Source: an uncultured Acidimicrobiales bacterium
Lineage (GTDB): Bacteria > Actinomycetota > Acidimicrobiia > Acidimicrobiales > Aldehydirespiratoraceae
Direction: 5' to 3'
Assembly (NCBI GenBank): GCA_951812975.1
Contig: CATOTC010000001.1
Span: 124,001 to 188,000 of the forward strand
DNA: 64,000 nucleotides
Shown: positions 1 to 9,393 of the stretch, piece by piece
Numbering within the stretch: position 1 is the stretch's first letter
Layout: every line of letters starts with the position of its first letter
The notes under the pieces: generated by a model
What the model saw: the letters and a program-made list of their open reading frames with translations, nothing else
What the model was told of the DNA's origin: nothing
The model's database searches: none
Position numbers and translations under genes: made by a program

Positions 1-833
1 ATGCGTTCGACCCTCAAGAGCACGCCGCCCTGTTCGATTGACTCGCCAACCGTCGGGACGTGACCCAGAGTGCTGAAGATCAATCCCCCCACCGTGTCCC
101 AGTCCCCCTCACCGAGTTCTGATCTCACCAGGGAATTGAGTTGATCGACCGGCATCCTTCCGTGGACCAGCACCTCCCCGCCCACAAGAGGCTCGACTAG
201 GGGCTCCTCAACATCGAACTCGTCGACGATCTCGCCGACCAGCTCCTCCACCACGTCTTCAAGGGTGACCAGACCGGCGGTTCCGCCATACTCGTCAACC
301 GCGATCGCGAGGTGGTAGCGGCCCGCTTGCATTTCCCGCAACAGGACCCCCGCCTGCTTCGTCTCGGGCACGAAACGTGCGCGGCGCATGAGTGTCGCTA
401 CAAGCTGATCGCCCCGCCCCGCCCGTTCCGCACGGGTCAGGTCCTTCATCAGGCACACACCCACGATGTCGTCGAGGTCCTCGCCGAAAACGGGAAGTCG
501 ACTCAACCCCTTGTCGATAGCGAGATCGACGACCGCGGCAATGCCCAGATCCGATGCCACCGCGACCATGTCAGGACGGGGCACCATCACCTCCCGCACG
601 ATCGTGTCGTCCAGTGCGAAAACGGACTCGATCAGTTCCCGCTCCTCATCATCGATCACATCATCAGCAGCGGCGGCCTCGGTGAGCGCCATCAATTCGT
701 CCTCCGAGGCGACCGGAGCTTCGAAGCGCTTCACCGACAGCCGTTTGGGGATGCGGTCGGCGAGGGTCAGCGCGACACCGGCCACCATCCCCGCTGCCAG
801 AGACACAACAACGGTCAACACGATCCAGATCAT
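1..833 (-). CDS. CorC/HlyC-family CBS-domain transporter-associated protein (3' end outside window)
   Basis: The frame starts at ATG 833 and is still open at base 1, giving 277 visible residues. One hydrophobic N-terminal helix (about residues 2-25) is followed by an acidic linker. The 'DDTIVREVMVPR' entry motif leads into a tandem CBS pair (about 80-200), with the hallmark 'AIAVDEYGGTAGLVTLEDVVEELVG' spread over roughly 180-205. A CorC_HlyC-type C-terminal domain then begins ('DELNSL'-like region). Proteins of this family are linked to Mg2+/Co2+ efflux or membrane ion homeostasis. Only one membrane helix is present, not the multi-helix CNNM domain, so this is the short CorC-like form. The ATG overlaps the ybeY stop (ATGA), so the two are translationally coupled. 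The ybeY-corC order is common in bacteria. Confidence 0.85.
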   Translation of the reverse strand, partial: MIWIVLTVVVSLAAGMVAGVALTLADRIPKRLSVKRFEAPVASEDELMALTEAAAADDVIDDEERELIESVFALDDTIVREVMVPRPDMVAVASDLGIAAVVDLAIDKGLSRLPVFGEDLDDIVGVCLMKDLTRAERAGRGDQLVATLMRRARFVPETKQAGVLLREMQAGRYHLAIAVDEYGGTAGLVTLEDVVEELVGEIVDEFDVEEPLVEPLVGGEVLVHGRMPVDQLNSLVRSELGEGDWDTVGGLIFSTLGHVPTVGESIEQGGVLLRVER

Positions 834-1306
834 GCGCGGCGGTGGTGCCGACCCAGAAGAGCCTGCTCGCAGGACTGCATCCGAGTCGTCGTCGGTGTGT
901 CGTAGTGGTCGTGGCCGAGCACATGCAGCACGCCATGAACTATCAGCAGTGCCAGTTCGTCATCAAGGGACCCGTCGTGGCCTGGGAGGCCCTCATGGTC
1001 GCCTGCTTGAGCCGCAGCCCGAGCCGGACACACGACCACATCACCGATCAGGGACTCACCCAGCTCGGCAGCATCTGGACCGTCGAGGGGAAACGACAGA
1101 ACGTCGGTGGCGTGATTCTCTCCCATGTGCCGGGCATTCAGCTCTGTCATCGAAGGTTCGTCAACAAAGATCAGATTGAGTTCGCCGTTCGTGACTCCCG
1201 ACGTCTCGAGGGACTGTGCAGCAAGCCGCTGCCAGCGACACGTATCGATTTCGATGGCGTCCTGCTCGTTGAGCACCACTACCATCGGGCCGGGCGAGTC
1301 GTTCAC
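830..1306 (-). CDS. ybeY: Endoribonuclease YbeY (rRNA maturation factor)
   Basis: This 158-residue protein has the usual YbeY length. The three-histidine zinc site is visible near residues 123-136 as H-G-x-L-H-x-x-G-H-D-H. YbeY is a single-strand endoribonuclease that takes part in 16S rRNA 3'-end processing and ribosome quality control. The start is a GTG at 1306 that overlaps the phoH stop codon (GTGA). Its own stop overlaps the corC ATG. The phoH-ybeY-corC order is a classic conserved operon, which strongly supports the call. An internal ATG seven codons in is a possible alternative start. Confidence 0.95.
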   Translation of the reverse strand: MNDSPGPMVVVLNEQDAIEIDTCRWQRLAAQSLETSGVTNGELNLIFVDEPSMTELNARHMGENHATDVLSFPLDGPDAAELGESLIGDVVVCPARAAAQAGDHEGLPGHDGSLDDELALLIVHGVLHVLGHDHYDTPTTTRMQSCEQALLGRHHRRA

Positions 1307-2274
1307 GCAGGTCCGCCGGGGGGTTCACTGAAGTCGCTCGCCTTCTCGTATGCGTCGACGATCTCCTGCACGATGCGGTGGCGCACCACATCCCGCTTGG
1401 TGAGCCACACGAAGCCGACACCTTCAATAGCACCCAGAATCGGTTCCAGACCTGCGAGGCCACTGCGACCGGTCGCTACGTCGACTTGGGTGATGTCACC
1501 GGTAACGACTGCCTTCGATCCATGACCGATCCTCGTCAGGAACATCTTCATCTGTTCCGCTGTGGTGTTCTGGGCTTCGTCGAGGATTATGAACGACGAG
1601 TTGAGCGTGCGACCGCGCATGAATGCGAGCGGCGCCACCTCCACTACCCCTCGTTCCATCAACCGCTCAACACCGTCGGCACCGGCCATGTCGTGGAGCG
1701 CGTCGTACAGCGGGCGAAGATAGGGGTCGACTTTGGCCATCAGGTCGCCGGGCAGAAACCCGAGACGCTCTCCGGCCTCGACGGCAGGCCGGGTCAGGAT
1801 GATCCGTTCAACCGATTCGGATTGAAGAGCGGCGACTGCAGTCGCCACCGCCAACCAGGACTTCCCCGTCCCGGCCGGACCGATCCCGAAGGTGACGACA
1901 TTGTCCGCGATCGCTTCGACGTACCGCTTCTGCCCGCTCGACTTGGGACGGATCACCCTGCCTCGGTCAGACCGCAGAATCTCATGGTTCAACAGGCTCG
2001 AAGGTCGTTCGTCGGCTCGCACCATGTCGATCGTCGAGTCGAGCGTATTGAGGTCGAGGCGCTGTCCGTTCTCCGCCAACAACACAAGTTCCTCAAAGGT
2101 GGTCCTCGCGGCCGATGCATCGGGACCCGAGAGGTGCACCTCGTTGCCCCGAACAGTCACGGTGGTTTCGGGGAACGCGTCCTCTATGTGGCGCAGATGC
2201 TGATCGTACTCACCGAGCAGCGTCCCCATCAGATGGTTGCCGGGGATGTGAAGGGTGATGGTCTGTTCAGTCAT
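1303..2274 (-). CDS. phoH: PhoH-like P-loop ATPase
   Basis: This 323-residue protein has Walker A GPAGTGKS at residues 132-139 and Walker B 'FIILDEAQN' at about 228-236, the standard PhoH signature. An N-terminal KH-like region (about 1-90) precedes the ATPase core. The family is a predicted RNA-associated ATPase/helicase and is often co-transcribed with ybeY, as here. The start is ATG 2274. The intergenic space to the divergent gene at 2311 is only 36 bp, so the two promoters must be very close or overlapping. It is the first gene of the phoH-ybeY-corC operon. Confidence 0.93.
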   Translation of the reverse strand: MTEQTITLHIPGNHLMGTLLGEYDQHLRHIEDAFPETTVTVRGNEVHLSGPDASAARTTFEELVLLAENGQRLDLNTLDSTIDMVRADERPSSLLNHEILRSDRGRVIRPKSSGQKRYVEAIADNVVTFGIGPAGTGKSWLAVATAVAALQSESVERIILTRPAVEAGERLGFLPGDLMAKVDPYLRPLYDALHDMAGADGVERLMERGVVEVAPLAFMRGRTLNSSFIILDEAQNTTAEQMKMFLTRIGHGSKAVVTGDITQVDVATGRSGLAGLEPILGAIEGVGFVWLTKRDVVRHRIVQEIVDAYEKASDFSEPPGGPA

Positions 2275-2310
2275 CGGTCATCTAGATATTAGCGCTACCC
2301 TCGGAGCTTC

Positions 2311-2886
2311 ATGAATCCCAAGCCCTATCGGCAGCCGATCGCCGACCGCGACAACGATGCGTTGGCGGGATGGTCGCGCTGGTTGGCTGACTGCCGAGTC
2401 GACGAGGCCGTTGCCGCCCGTGCCCGTCAGAGATCACTCGAACAACAGGCTGCGCAAGAGTCCTCGATCACCGGAGTTCTCTTGGACTTGGGCGAACGGG
2501 GGCGCCCGGTGACGGTCAAAACCGCTGGTGGACGCTGCTGTCACGGTCGAATCGCCGCAGTCGGGGCCGACTTTGTAGTCGTCTGTGACGACAACGACGA
2601 CCAACTTCTGATCCCGACGGCCTCGATCGCCACCATCAGCACCTCACCAGCCCAGCGCCGCGTGACGGGGGCGCGACTACGGCCGTCGGCTGTGCTCGCC
2701 GACATGGTCCACGAACTGGCCGCGGATCATGCTCAAGTCGAGGTGATGGTCGTCGATGAACGCGTAAGCGGGCTGCTGAAGACGGCTGGGGCCGACGTGA
2801 TCGCAGTGGCCGTCGATCAACCGTTAGATGATCGGGTCCACGTTGCGACCGCGGCGATCGACCACCTTGTTGTACTGGCGCGTTGA
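2311..2886 (+). CDS. Conserved hypothetical protein, possible Sm-like fold
   Basis: This 191-residue soluble protein has no recognised catalytic motif. The central part (about 55-105) alternates short hydrophobic stretches and glycines ('GRPVTVKTAGG', 'GRIAAVGADFVVV', 'LLIPTASIATI') in a way that resembles the small beta-barrel of Sm-like proteins. That is inference. The C-terminal third looks alpha/beta. It diverges from phoH, and actinobacterial genomes often carry an unnamed gene in this position. Codon use matches its neighbours, so it is probably real. Function unknown. Confidence 0.7.
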   Translation: MNPKPYRQPIADRDNDALAGWSRWLADCRVDEAVAARARQRSLEQQAAQESSITGVLLDLGERGRPVTVKTAGGRCCHGRIAAVGADFVVVCDDNDDQLLIPTASIATISTSPAQRRVTGARLRPSAVLADMVHELAADHAQVEVMVVDERVSGLLKTAGADVIAVAVDQPLDDRVHVATAAIDHLVVLAR

Positions 2887-2958
2887 GAGGCCGAGCGGAT
2901 TGATCCCGCACACGGCCGCGACCGGACGAGGCCGTGGCCCGAGCGGCCCCGTGAGCGA

Positions 2959-3000
2959 AGCGAACAAGAGCGGGAAGCGGAGCGCAGCGAACAAGAGCGG
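2959..3000. repeat. Two direct copies of a 15-bp unit
   Basis: AGCGAACAAGAGCGG occurs at 2959-2973 and again at 2986-3000, in the short gap between two convergent genes. No function is evident; it may be a replication-slippage product. Confidence 0.6.
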
Positions 3001-3007
3001 AATACGA

Positions 3008-4486
3008 CTAGGGCCGCCGGGCTCGCCGCCGACGTTCCAAGAACCGGTATACGTCGAGCAGGTCGATTCCCGGAAACGGACTGAACTCGAGGTCGGAGGG
3101 AGGAAGCGCGGAGAGCACGTGGCTGCGTTCTGCAGCCGACGGCCACGTCACATCCTTCCATTCGTTGACCAGGGTGGGGTCAGGCTCGATCTCACGGGCT
3201 CTGCAATACTCCTTGCGCAACGTGTCCGATCCCCGGAAGTAGTGCGCGAACTCCGCGCGCGTGCCCAGGGTGATGGCGTGCGGCCAGCGGTCCGTCTCTG
3301 TTTCGATGTAGGTGGTGCAGAAGTACTCACCGCCGTCGGTGACGGTGAACTGACTGTGCAGCAGGAAACTCCCCGACGCGTTCCAAGCCTGTCGACTCCC
3401 CCATTGACGCGGGACGCGCTCGCCTTCGAGGCCCCCGTCGGGTGCGGCTGGAAACCGGATCCCATCGTTCTCATATGCCTTGTTGATCACACCCTCCCGG
3501 TCGGTGCGCAAGAAGTGGCAGGGGATGCCCAGATGGTGGGTGGCGAGGTTGGTGAATCGATGTGCCGCCATCTCATAGGAGATGTAGAAGACCTCCTTGA
3601 GGTCTTCAACGGAGATGTCGTCGTTGGCCTGCGCCTCCCGGAGGAACTCCACGGCTGGTTCTTCGGGAGCCAGAATCGCCGCGGCGAAATAGTTGGATTC
3701 GATGCGTTGTCGCAGATACTCGGCGAAATCACGGGTGTCGGAGTGTTCAAGCGCGAAGTGTCCCAGCGTCTGCAACACCACGGACCGGGCCTCACGGATC
3801 TTGAGTCCTCCCCGGTCGGGAATGAAAATGATCTTGTCGCGGGTGTCGGTGATGCTGCGAGCAGTCCGTGGCATGGACCGGACCCGTTCGATGGTGAATC
3901 CCTGGCTGGCCACCAATTCGGTGAGGACTCGCTCGCTGATAGGTCCCGTTCCGGGATAGTTGGCGTTCACCAGAACTTGTTCGGCTATTGCTTCGATCTC
4001 GTGATAGTGGTTGGCCCGTTCGCGCATCTCGGCACGCAACGCGATGTTGGCCGATCGAGCGAAGTCTGCGAAACGAACCTTGTTCGAGGGCTTCTGCTGC
4101 TCCTGGGTTTTCTGGTGGCTCAACTCGTTCCAGAGGGCGACTAGATGCTCCAGGACGTCGTTTGAGACCTTGGCCGACGCTTTCAGGTGCGGCAGTCCAA
4201 GGGCTTGATAGGCAGGGTCGCTCTGCGCCCGTGCCAATGAGACCTCCAGATGTGCACGACGGTCGGGGGGTTCGGGTGACAGGAAATCGGCCGTCGTCGT
4301 GCCGAACATGTCCGCGAGTTCACCGAGCAGGCTGAGCTTGGGTTCGACCTTGCCGGTTTCAAGTTGTGACAGATACGGCGCGGGGCGGTTCACAACAGCT
4401 GAGACTTCGGCGAGCGTATAGTCGGCGCGTCGACGGGCGTGCCGCACTCTGCTGCCCAGGACAAGTAGGTCAAATTGATCTGCCAT
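3008..4486 (-). CDS. ramB: RamB-like XRE/ImmA-IrrE-type transcriptional regulator of acetate/glyoxylate metabolism
   Basis: This 492-residue protein has an N-terminal XRE helix-turn-helix (about residues 10-65, with 'APYLSQLETGK' as recognition helix). A middle ImmA/IrrE-like region (about 150-310) contains 'LGHFALEH', and a long C-terminal domain of the short-chain fatty acid regulator type follows (about 310-480). Length and architecture match actinobacterial RamB, which controls aceA, aceB and acetate genes in Corynebacterium and Mycobacterium. The divergent neighbour is malate synthase followed by isocitrate lyase, exactly the targets known for RamB. The start is ATG 4486, and it lies inside an inverted repeat that may be an autoregulatory operator. 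'ramB' is an orthology inference from architecture and context. Confidence 0.85.
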   Translation of the reverse strand: MADQFDLLVLGSRVRHARRRADYTLAEVSAVVNRPAPYLSQLETGKVEPKLSLLGELADMFGTTTADFLSPEPPDRRAHLEVSLARAQSDPAYQALGLPHLKASAKVSNDVLEHLVALWNELSHQKTQEQQKPSNKVRFADFARSANIALRAEMRERANHYHEIEAIAEQVLVNANYPGTGPISERVLTELVASQGFTIERVRSMPRTARSITDTRDKIIFIPDRGGLKIREARSVVLQTLGHFALEHSDTRDFAEYLRQRIESNYFAAAILAPEEPAVEFLREAQANDDISVEDLKEVFYISYEMAAHRFTNLATHHLGIPCHFLRTDREGVINKAYENDGIRFPAAPDGGLEGERVPRQWGSRQAWNASGSFLLHSQFTVTDGGEYFCTTYIETETDRWPHAITLGTRAEFAHYFRGSDTLRKEYCRAREIEPDPTLVNEWKDVTWPSAAERSHVLSALPPSDLEFSPFPGIDLLDVYRFLERRRRARRP

Positions 4487-4501
4487 TCCAAAATAATGGC
4501 A
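4481..4501. promoter_or_regulatory. Inverted repeat over the ramB start codon, candidate operator
   Basis: TGCCATT (4481-4487) and AATGGCA (4495-4501) form a perfect 7-bp inverted repeat with a 7-bp spacer. It covers the ramB start codon in the 106-bp gap between ramB and aceB. A related TGGCATTATT lies at 4551-4560. An ATTGCAAACT element at 4516-4525 resembles part of the published RamB box (...CTTTGCAAA). Site function is inferred. Confidence 0.45.
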
Positions 4502-4592
4502 GATTTTATGATTATTGCAAACTCGGATACGAATCTCTAGGCTATATTTCTGGCATTATTCGTGCGGTTGCGACTCATACTGAATTGTGGTT

Positions 4593-6149
4593 ATGACACT
4601 GGCTCGCTGCGCTGTCACCCCTCACCCGTTGGCCGATACCATCGTCACCGCGCAGGCAGTCGACTTCCTCTCAGACCTGCACCACAACTTCGAGTCTCAA
4701 CGACAACAACTGCTCGAAGATCGAGTCTTCCGCCAGCAACGCATCGACAATGGTGAACTTCCTGCGTTCAGACCGGAAACAGCACACATCCGCTCCGGCG
4801 AGTGGACTGTCGCGCCACCGCCGGCAGACCTGCGGGATCGTCGCACCGAGGTCACCGGTCCTGTAACCACCGAGTTCATGATCGAGGCGCTCAATTCGGG
4901 TGCGAAAGTCTTCATGGCCGACTTCGAAGACGCAACATCGCCGACCTGGCACAATATTCTGAGCGGCCAGGCCAACGTCAAAGCTGCATACGCAGGCGAA
5001 CTGACGACTGCCGACTCGCACCCTGCGACGCTGATGGTGCGAACCCGAGCATGGCACCTCGAGGAGTCGCACATCACCTTTGAAAGCAGACCCGTCTCTG
5101 CCGCACTCGCCGACTTCGGGCTCTGCTTCTTCCACAACTTCAACACCGCCATCGAGAGCGGCAGCGGGCCCTACTTCTACCTTCCAAAACTCGAAGGCCA
5201 GCGAGACGCCCGGCTCTGGAACCAAGTGTTCGACTACACCGAAGACCGATTCGGGCTGCAACGCGGAACCATCCGCGCAACCGTCCTGGTCGAAACGATC
5301 CTGGCCGCGTTCGAGATGGACGAGATCCTCTTCGAACTGCGCGACCACATCACGGGCCTGCACACCGGCAACTGGGACTACCTCTTCAGCGTGGCCAAAA
5401 CCTTCCGGCACAATCCCGACTTCCTGCTGCCCGACCGTGAACAGATCACCGTCATGACCCCGTTCATGCGAGCCTTCACTGAGCTGTTGGTGTCGACCTG
5501 TCATCGTCGTCACGCCCACGCCATCGGCGGAATGTCCGGGGTCATACCCGATGTCGAAAACCCCGCACGCACCCAAGGTGCGCTGCAGAAGGTCACGATC
5601 GACAAACGACGTGAAGCCGGCGACGGTTTCGACGGAACCCGTATCGCAGTCCCCCAGATCGTTTCCACCGCAGCCGCCGAATTCGACAAGGTTCTCCTAA
5701 ACAGGGCCAACCAGGTGGAACGCCGAAGAGACGACGTCTACGTCACCGCCGGAGACCTGCTCTCGGTCTCCTCCACCAAAGGCTCGGTCTCGGAGTGGGG
5801 CGTCCGCAAGAACATCCGGATCGTGATCCGGTATCTCGGCGAGTGGCTGGTCGGCAACGGGGCGGTGCCGATCGACGACCATCTCGAGGACACCGCAATG
5901 GCCGAGGTCTGCCGGGCACAACTCTGGCAGTGGCGCCACCACCAGGTGCAACTCACGAACGGGCTGCTGCTCGACGGAGAGCTTCTCGGGCGCCTAATCG
6001 CCGAAGAGACTGAGCTGCTGCGCACCGAACTCGGTGACGAGGCCTGGTCGGCGAGCCGTTTCGCCGAAGCCCGCCAACTGCTTGAAACGCTGACCATGAC
6101 CGACGACTACCACGAGTTCCTCACCACTGAGGCCTGCCGACTGCTGTGA
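4593..6149 (+). CDS. aceB: Malate synthase A
   Basis: This 518-residue protein has the length of the AceB/malate synthase A form. It condenses glyoxylate and acetyl-CoA to malate in the glyoxylate shunt. Family landmarks include 'GPVTTEFMIEALNSGAKVFMADFEDATSPTW' spread over about 90-120, 'YFYLPKLEG', and 'GLHTGNWDYLFS', where the metal and CoA sites lie. The reading frame could open at GTG 4587, but ATG 4593 is the better start and matches family N-termini. No clear Shine-Dalgarno precedes it, so leaderless translation is possible. It is followed after 30 bp by aceA. Confidence 0.95.
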   Translation: MTLARCAVTPHPLADTIVTAQAVDFLSDLHHNFESQRQQLLEDRVFRQQRIDNGELPAFRPETAHIRSGEWTVAPPPADLRDRRTEVTGPVTTEFMIEALNSGAKVFMADFEDATSPTWHNILSGQANVKAAYAGELTTADSHPATLMVRTRAWHLEESHITFESRPVSAALADFGLCFFHNFNTAIESGSGPYFYLPKLEGQRDARLWNQVFDYTEDRFGLQRGTIRATVLVETILAAFEMDEILFELRDHITGLHTGNWDYLFSVAKTFRHNPDFLLPDREQITVMTPFMRAFTELLVSTCHRRHAHAIGGMSGVIPDVENPARTQGALQKVTIDKRREAGDGFDGTRIAVPQIVSTAAAEFDKVLLNRANQVERRRDDVYVTAGDLLSVSSTKGSVSEWGVRKNIRIVIRYLGEWLVGNGAVPIDDHLEDTAMAEVCRAQLWQWRHHQVQLTNGLLLDGELLGRLIAEETELLRTELGDEAWSASRFAEARQLLETLTMTDDYHEFLTTEACRLL

Positions 6150-6179
6150 ACCGACAAGACAACAATCAGGAGAGATCCG

Positions 6180-7481
6180 ATGACCGGCAACAAGATGAAC
6201 GCCAGCTTCGATGAGCAGGTGAGCGCCCTCGAACACGACTGGGCTTCCAACGACCGCTGGGGCGGGCTCACCCGTGACTACAGCGCGGCCGACGTTGTAC
6301 GCCTGCGCGGATCAGTGACGCCCGAACTGACCCTGGCACGGCAGGGATCGGCCAAGCTCTGGCACCAACTCCACAGCAAGGACTATGTCCACGCCCTCGG
6401 CGCAATGACCGGTGGTCAGGCCATTCAGTACGCGAAGGCCGGCTTGCCGGCCATCTACCTGTCGGGCTGGCAGGTCGCCGGCGACGCCAACCTCTCCGGC
6501 CATGTCTATCCCGACCAGTCCCTGTACCCGTCGAACTCGGTGCCTTCGGTAGTCGCACGAATCAACAACGCCCTGCGCCGTGCCGACCAGATCGAATGGT
6601 CCGAGACGTCCGGCTCCCCCACCGTCGACTACCTGCTACCGATCGTGGCAGACGCCGAAGCCGGTTTCGGCGGCCCGCTCAACGCCTTCGAACTCATGAA
6701 GTCGATGATCGAGGCCGGTGCGGCTGGTGTCCATTGGGAAGACCAGTTGAGTTCTGCCAAGAAGTGCGGGCACATGGGCGGAAAGGTGCTCATCCCCACC
6801 CAACAGCACATTTCCACCTTGAGTGCCGCACGCCTGGCTGCCGATGTAGTCGGCGTCGACACGATCATCGTCGCTCGCACCGACGCCCTCGGCGCGAACC
6901 TCATCACCAGCGATGTCGACGAACGGGACCGGGAGTTCCTGACCGGCGAGCGCTCGTCGGAGGGCTTCTTCTACACCGAGCCCGGTCTGGCGACACCCGT
7001 CAAGCGCAGCCTCGCCTATGCCCCGTACTGCGACCTGATCTGGTGTGAGACCTCCACCCCCGACCTCGACGAAGCCCGCCGATTCGCAGAGGCGGTCCAC
7101 GCCGAGTTCCCCGACAAGATGTTGGCCTACAACTGCTCCCCCTCGTTCAACTGGTCAGCTGCTCTCGACGACTCGACCATCGCCAAGTTTCAAAAGGAGT
7201 TGGGCTCGATGGGTTACGCGTTCCAGTTCATCACCCTTGCCGGATGGCATGCGCTCAACGCCTCCGCCTTCGAGTTGGCGCACGGCTACAACGCTTCAGG
7301 CATGTCGGCCTACGTGGATCTGCAGCAGCGCGAATTCGGTATGGAAGCCGACGGCTACACCGCCACACGCCACCAACGGGAAGTCGGCGCCGGCTACTTC
7401 GATGATGTGGCAACCGTGATCTCAGGCGGCAAGGCTTCGACTCTGGCGCTCAAGGGCAGCACCGAGGAACAACAGTTCTGA
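6180..7481 (+). CDS. aceA: Isocitrate lyase
   Basis: This 433-residue enzyme cleaves isocitrate to glyoxylate and succinate. The catalytic signature KKCGH is at residues 194-198 (nucleophilic Cys196), within '[14 protein letters not shown]'. The Mg2+-binding 'ADAEAGFGG' and the 'YNCSPSFNW' segment are also present. The start is ATG 6180 with a good ribosome site (CAGGAGAG, 6167-6174). It forms a two-gene unit with aceB and is probably repressed by the divergent RamB-like protein. Confidence 0.97.
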   Translation: MTGNKMNASFDEQVSALEHDWASNDRWGGLTRDYSAADVVRLRGSVTPELTLARQGSAKLWHQLHSKDYVHALGAMTGGQAIQYAKAGLPAIYLSGWQVAGDANLSGHVYPDQSLYPSNSVPSVVARINNALRRADQIEWSETSGSPTVDYLLPIVADAEAGFGGPLNAFELMKSMIEAGAAGVHWEDQLSSAKKCGHMGGKVLIPTQQHISTLSAARLAADVVGVDTIIVARTDALGANLITSDVDERDREFLTGERSSEGFFYTEPGLATPVKRSLAYAPYCDLIWCETSTPDLDEARRFAEAVHAEFPDKMLAYNCSPSFNWSAALDDSTIAKFQKELGSMGYAFQFITLAGWHALNASAFELAHGYNASGMSAYVDLQQREFGMEADGYTATRHQREVGAGYFDDVATVISGGKASTLALKGSTEEQQF

Positions 7482-7496
7482 ACGTCCCGGGGTGTT

Positions 7497-7532
7497 GAAC
7501 CTCGCGGGTGCGCCGAGGGGGCTCGGGGGTTC
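7497..7532. terminator. Weak hairpin between convergent aceA and cfa
   Basis: GAACC (7497-7501) pairs with GGTTC (7528-7532), enclosing CCGAG-gggg-CTCGG (7513-7526). There is no T-run, and the element overlaps the last two bases of the cfa frame. It is a possible bidirectional transcription stop; low confidence. Confidence 0.3.
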
Positions 7533-8667
7533 AGCGGACCGGTGTCCAGATGGGCAGAGCCCGTTTGGAACGCGTGAACACGACTTGCCAGAGTTGGATG
7601 GCACGCGCCCGGAAACCCGCTGCAGAACTCATCAGGTAGTAGTGCCACATCCTGCGAAAACGTTCGTCGTAGTGCGGGATCTCGCGCCAGCGAGCCGAAA
7701 TGTTGGCGTCCCACACCAACAGCGTCCTGGTGTAGTAGGGACCGAAGTTGTGGACGTCCTCGATCGTCCAGTGGGACTGGGCGGCCTTGGCGATCTGGCC
7801 GAGTGAGGGAAGCACGCCACCTGGAAAGATGTAGCGGTCGAACCAGGGGTCACCGGTCGTTCTCCAGTCGTTCGAGCCGATGGTGTGGTGCAGCATCATC
7901 CCATCGGGATCGAGGAGCTCACGGCACTTGTCGAAGAAGGTCGACAAGTTCTTCGGACCCACATGTTCCATCATCCCGATAGAGGTGATGCGGTCATAGG
8001 TGCCGTCGAGTTCGCGATAGTCGGCCTGGACGATCCGCACGGGCAGGTCCGCGCAGCGTTGCCTCGCCAATGAGACTTGTTCCTCAGCCGGCGAGACTCC
8101 CGTCACCTCCACTTGATAACGCTGTGCCGCGAACTGCGCGAAACCGCCCCAGCCACAACCGATGTCGAGCAGAGTCATGCCGGGTTCAAGCCGCAACTTC
8201 CGACAGATCAGATCGAGCTTGGCTTCCTGAGCCGCGTCGAGAGCACCTTCGGCCGACGCCCCATGATCTATGTCTTTCCAGTAAGCGCATGAGTAGATCA
8301 TCCGTTTGTCGAGCATGCGCTCGTACAAGTCGTTGCCGATGTTGTAGTGGGCCCGCGCATTTCGGCGGGCCCTGGCCTTCGACTGCCGGTTCATGATCTT
8401 GGACTTGGCCGCCAACACAAACAATTGAGGGCTTGGTGTCACCAGGGATCGAAGGTCCGCGGTCTGGACCAGGGTCAAGAACTCGTCGAGGCGGTTGGCG
8501 TCCCAACCACCGTCCATGTAGGTCTCGCCCAAACCGAGTTCACGATCTCTGAGAATGTGCGACCAGATGCCGTCATCATGAATATGAATGTCATGGGGTG
8601 CATCCCCACCGACAGTCACGCCGGCCTTGGAAAGCAGTTCAAGTCCCGTACTCTTCGCGTCTGGCAC
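7531..8667 (-). CDS. cfa: Cyclopropane-fatty-acyl-phospholipid synthase family methyltransferase
   Basis: This 378-residue SAM-dependent methyltransferase has the CFA synthase layout. A short N-terminal lipid-interacting region is followed by 'RARRNARAHYNIGNDLYERMLDKRMIYSCAYW' (spread over about 115-150), which is diagnostic. The SAM-binding 'LDIGCGWGGFAQ' and the later 'MMEHVGPKNLSTFF' complete the core. It methylates cis double bonds of membrane lipids, giving cyclopropane or methyl-branched chains. The start is a GTG at 8667. It stands alone, convergent with aceA, with about 100 bp to the divergent VOC gene. Confidence 0.92.
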   Translation of the reverse strand: MPDAKSTGLELLSKAGVTVGGDAPHDIHIHDDGIWSHILRDRELGLGETYMDGGWDANRLDEFLTLVQTADLRSLVTPSPQLFVLAAKSKIMNRQSKARARRNARAHYNIGNDLYERMLDKRMIYSCAYWKDIDHGASAEGALDAAQEAKLDLICRKLRLEPGMTLLDIGCGWGGFAQFAAQRYQVEVTGVSPAEEQVSLARQRCADLPVRIVQADYRELDGTYDRITSIGMMEHVGPKNLSTFFDKCRELLDPDGMMLHHTIGSNDWRTTGDPWFDRYIFPGGVLPSLGQIAKAAQSHWTIEDVHNFGPYYTRTLLVWDANISARWREIPHYDERFRRMWHYYLMSSAAGFRARAIQLWQVVFTRSKRALPIWTPVR

Positions 8668-8766
8668 GAATCCCCCGCGTGGCTGTCCATCGTTGAACTG
8701 CCGCGGATATTATCGGCGTTCGCCCACCGGCTCAACAGGCTCACGTACTCAATGGGAAGGCAGCCA

Positions 8767-9225
8767 ATGACCAATCCGATTCCGGACGACTATCCGAAAC
8801 TGACACCGGCACTCTGCGTCGACGGGGCGAGTGACGCCATCGAGTTCTACACAGCAGTGTTCGGCGCCAACGAGCGACTGCGCCTCGAGGAGGCCGGCAA
8901 GGTCGGTCACGCCGAGTTGGAGTTGGACGGTTCGCTGATCATGATCTCCGACGAGTACCCAGAAATTGGCGTGGTCGGTCCCAAGGCCCTGGGCGGCACC
9001 GCCGTTTCACTGAACGTCTATGTCGAGGATGTGGACGCCGCGTTCGCGGCGGCGCTGGCGGCAGGGGCGACCGAGCTGCGTCCCGTCACAGAGCAGTTCT
9101 ACGGGGACCGGGCCGGGATGTTCCTCGACCCGTGGGGCCACCGATGGGGTGTGGCCAGTCGTATTGAGGACGTCGACGCCGAAGAGTTGGCCAGACGAGC
9201 CGCCGAAGCAATGAGCGGCGACTGA
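8767..9225 (+). CDS. VOC (glyoxalase/PhnB-like) family protein
   Basis: This 152-residue protein begins 'DDYPKLTPALCVDGASDAIEFY', typical of PhnB-like VOC proteins. Two beta-alpha-beta-beta-beta modules are apparent, with 'HAELELDGSLIMISDE' and 'AGMFLDPWGHRWGVAS' carrying candidate metal or ligand residues (H, E). The start at ATG 8767 is set by GGAAGG at 8756-8761; an upstream ATG at 8752 would put that site inside the gene. Substrate unknown. The stop codon lies in a short repeated stem-loop. Confidence 0.85.
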   Translation: MTNPIPDDYPKLTPALCVDGASDAIEFYTAVFGANERLRLEEAGKVGHAELELDGSLIMISDEYPEIGVVGPKALGGTAVSLNVYVEDVDAAFAAALAAGATELRPVTEQFYGDRAGMFLDPWGHRWGVASRIEDVDAEELARRAAEAMSGD

Positions 9226-9263
9226 GCCGCTCCCACAACACCGCGCGGCGACTGAGCCGCTCC
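9215..9263. repeat. Tandemly duplicated stem-loop at the 3' end of the VOC gene
   Basis: GCGGCGACTGAGCCGCTCC occurs at 9215-9233 and again at 9245-9263. Each copy contains the inverted repeat GCGGC...GCCGC around GACTGA. The first copy includes the VOC stop codon. It may act as a 3'-end stabiliser or weak terminator. Confidence 0.6.
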
Positions 9264-9393
9264 TACGAGCTTGGATCAACCAAAGACCAGCGGTGAATCT
9301 TGAACTACAATGATCGCCTCTGACCGACTGGAAGCAGTCCGGTTACGCGGACAGACTCGACGTGCGAGCGTAAGGAACGAGAAGGGGTAGAGC

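Noticed and set aside
2828-4144. 438-codon plus-strand frame opposite ramB
   Set aside because: It is the antisense shadow of ramB, a normal effect of high GC; it has no motif and no ribosome site.
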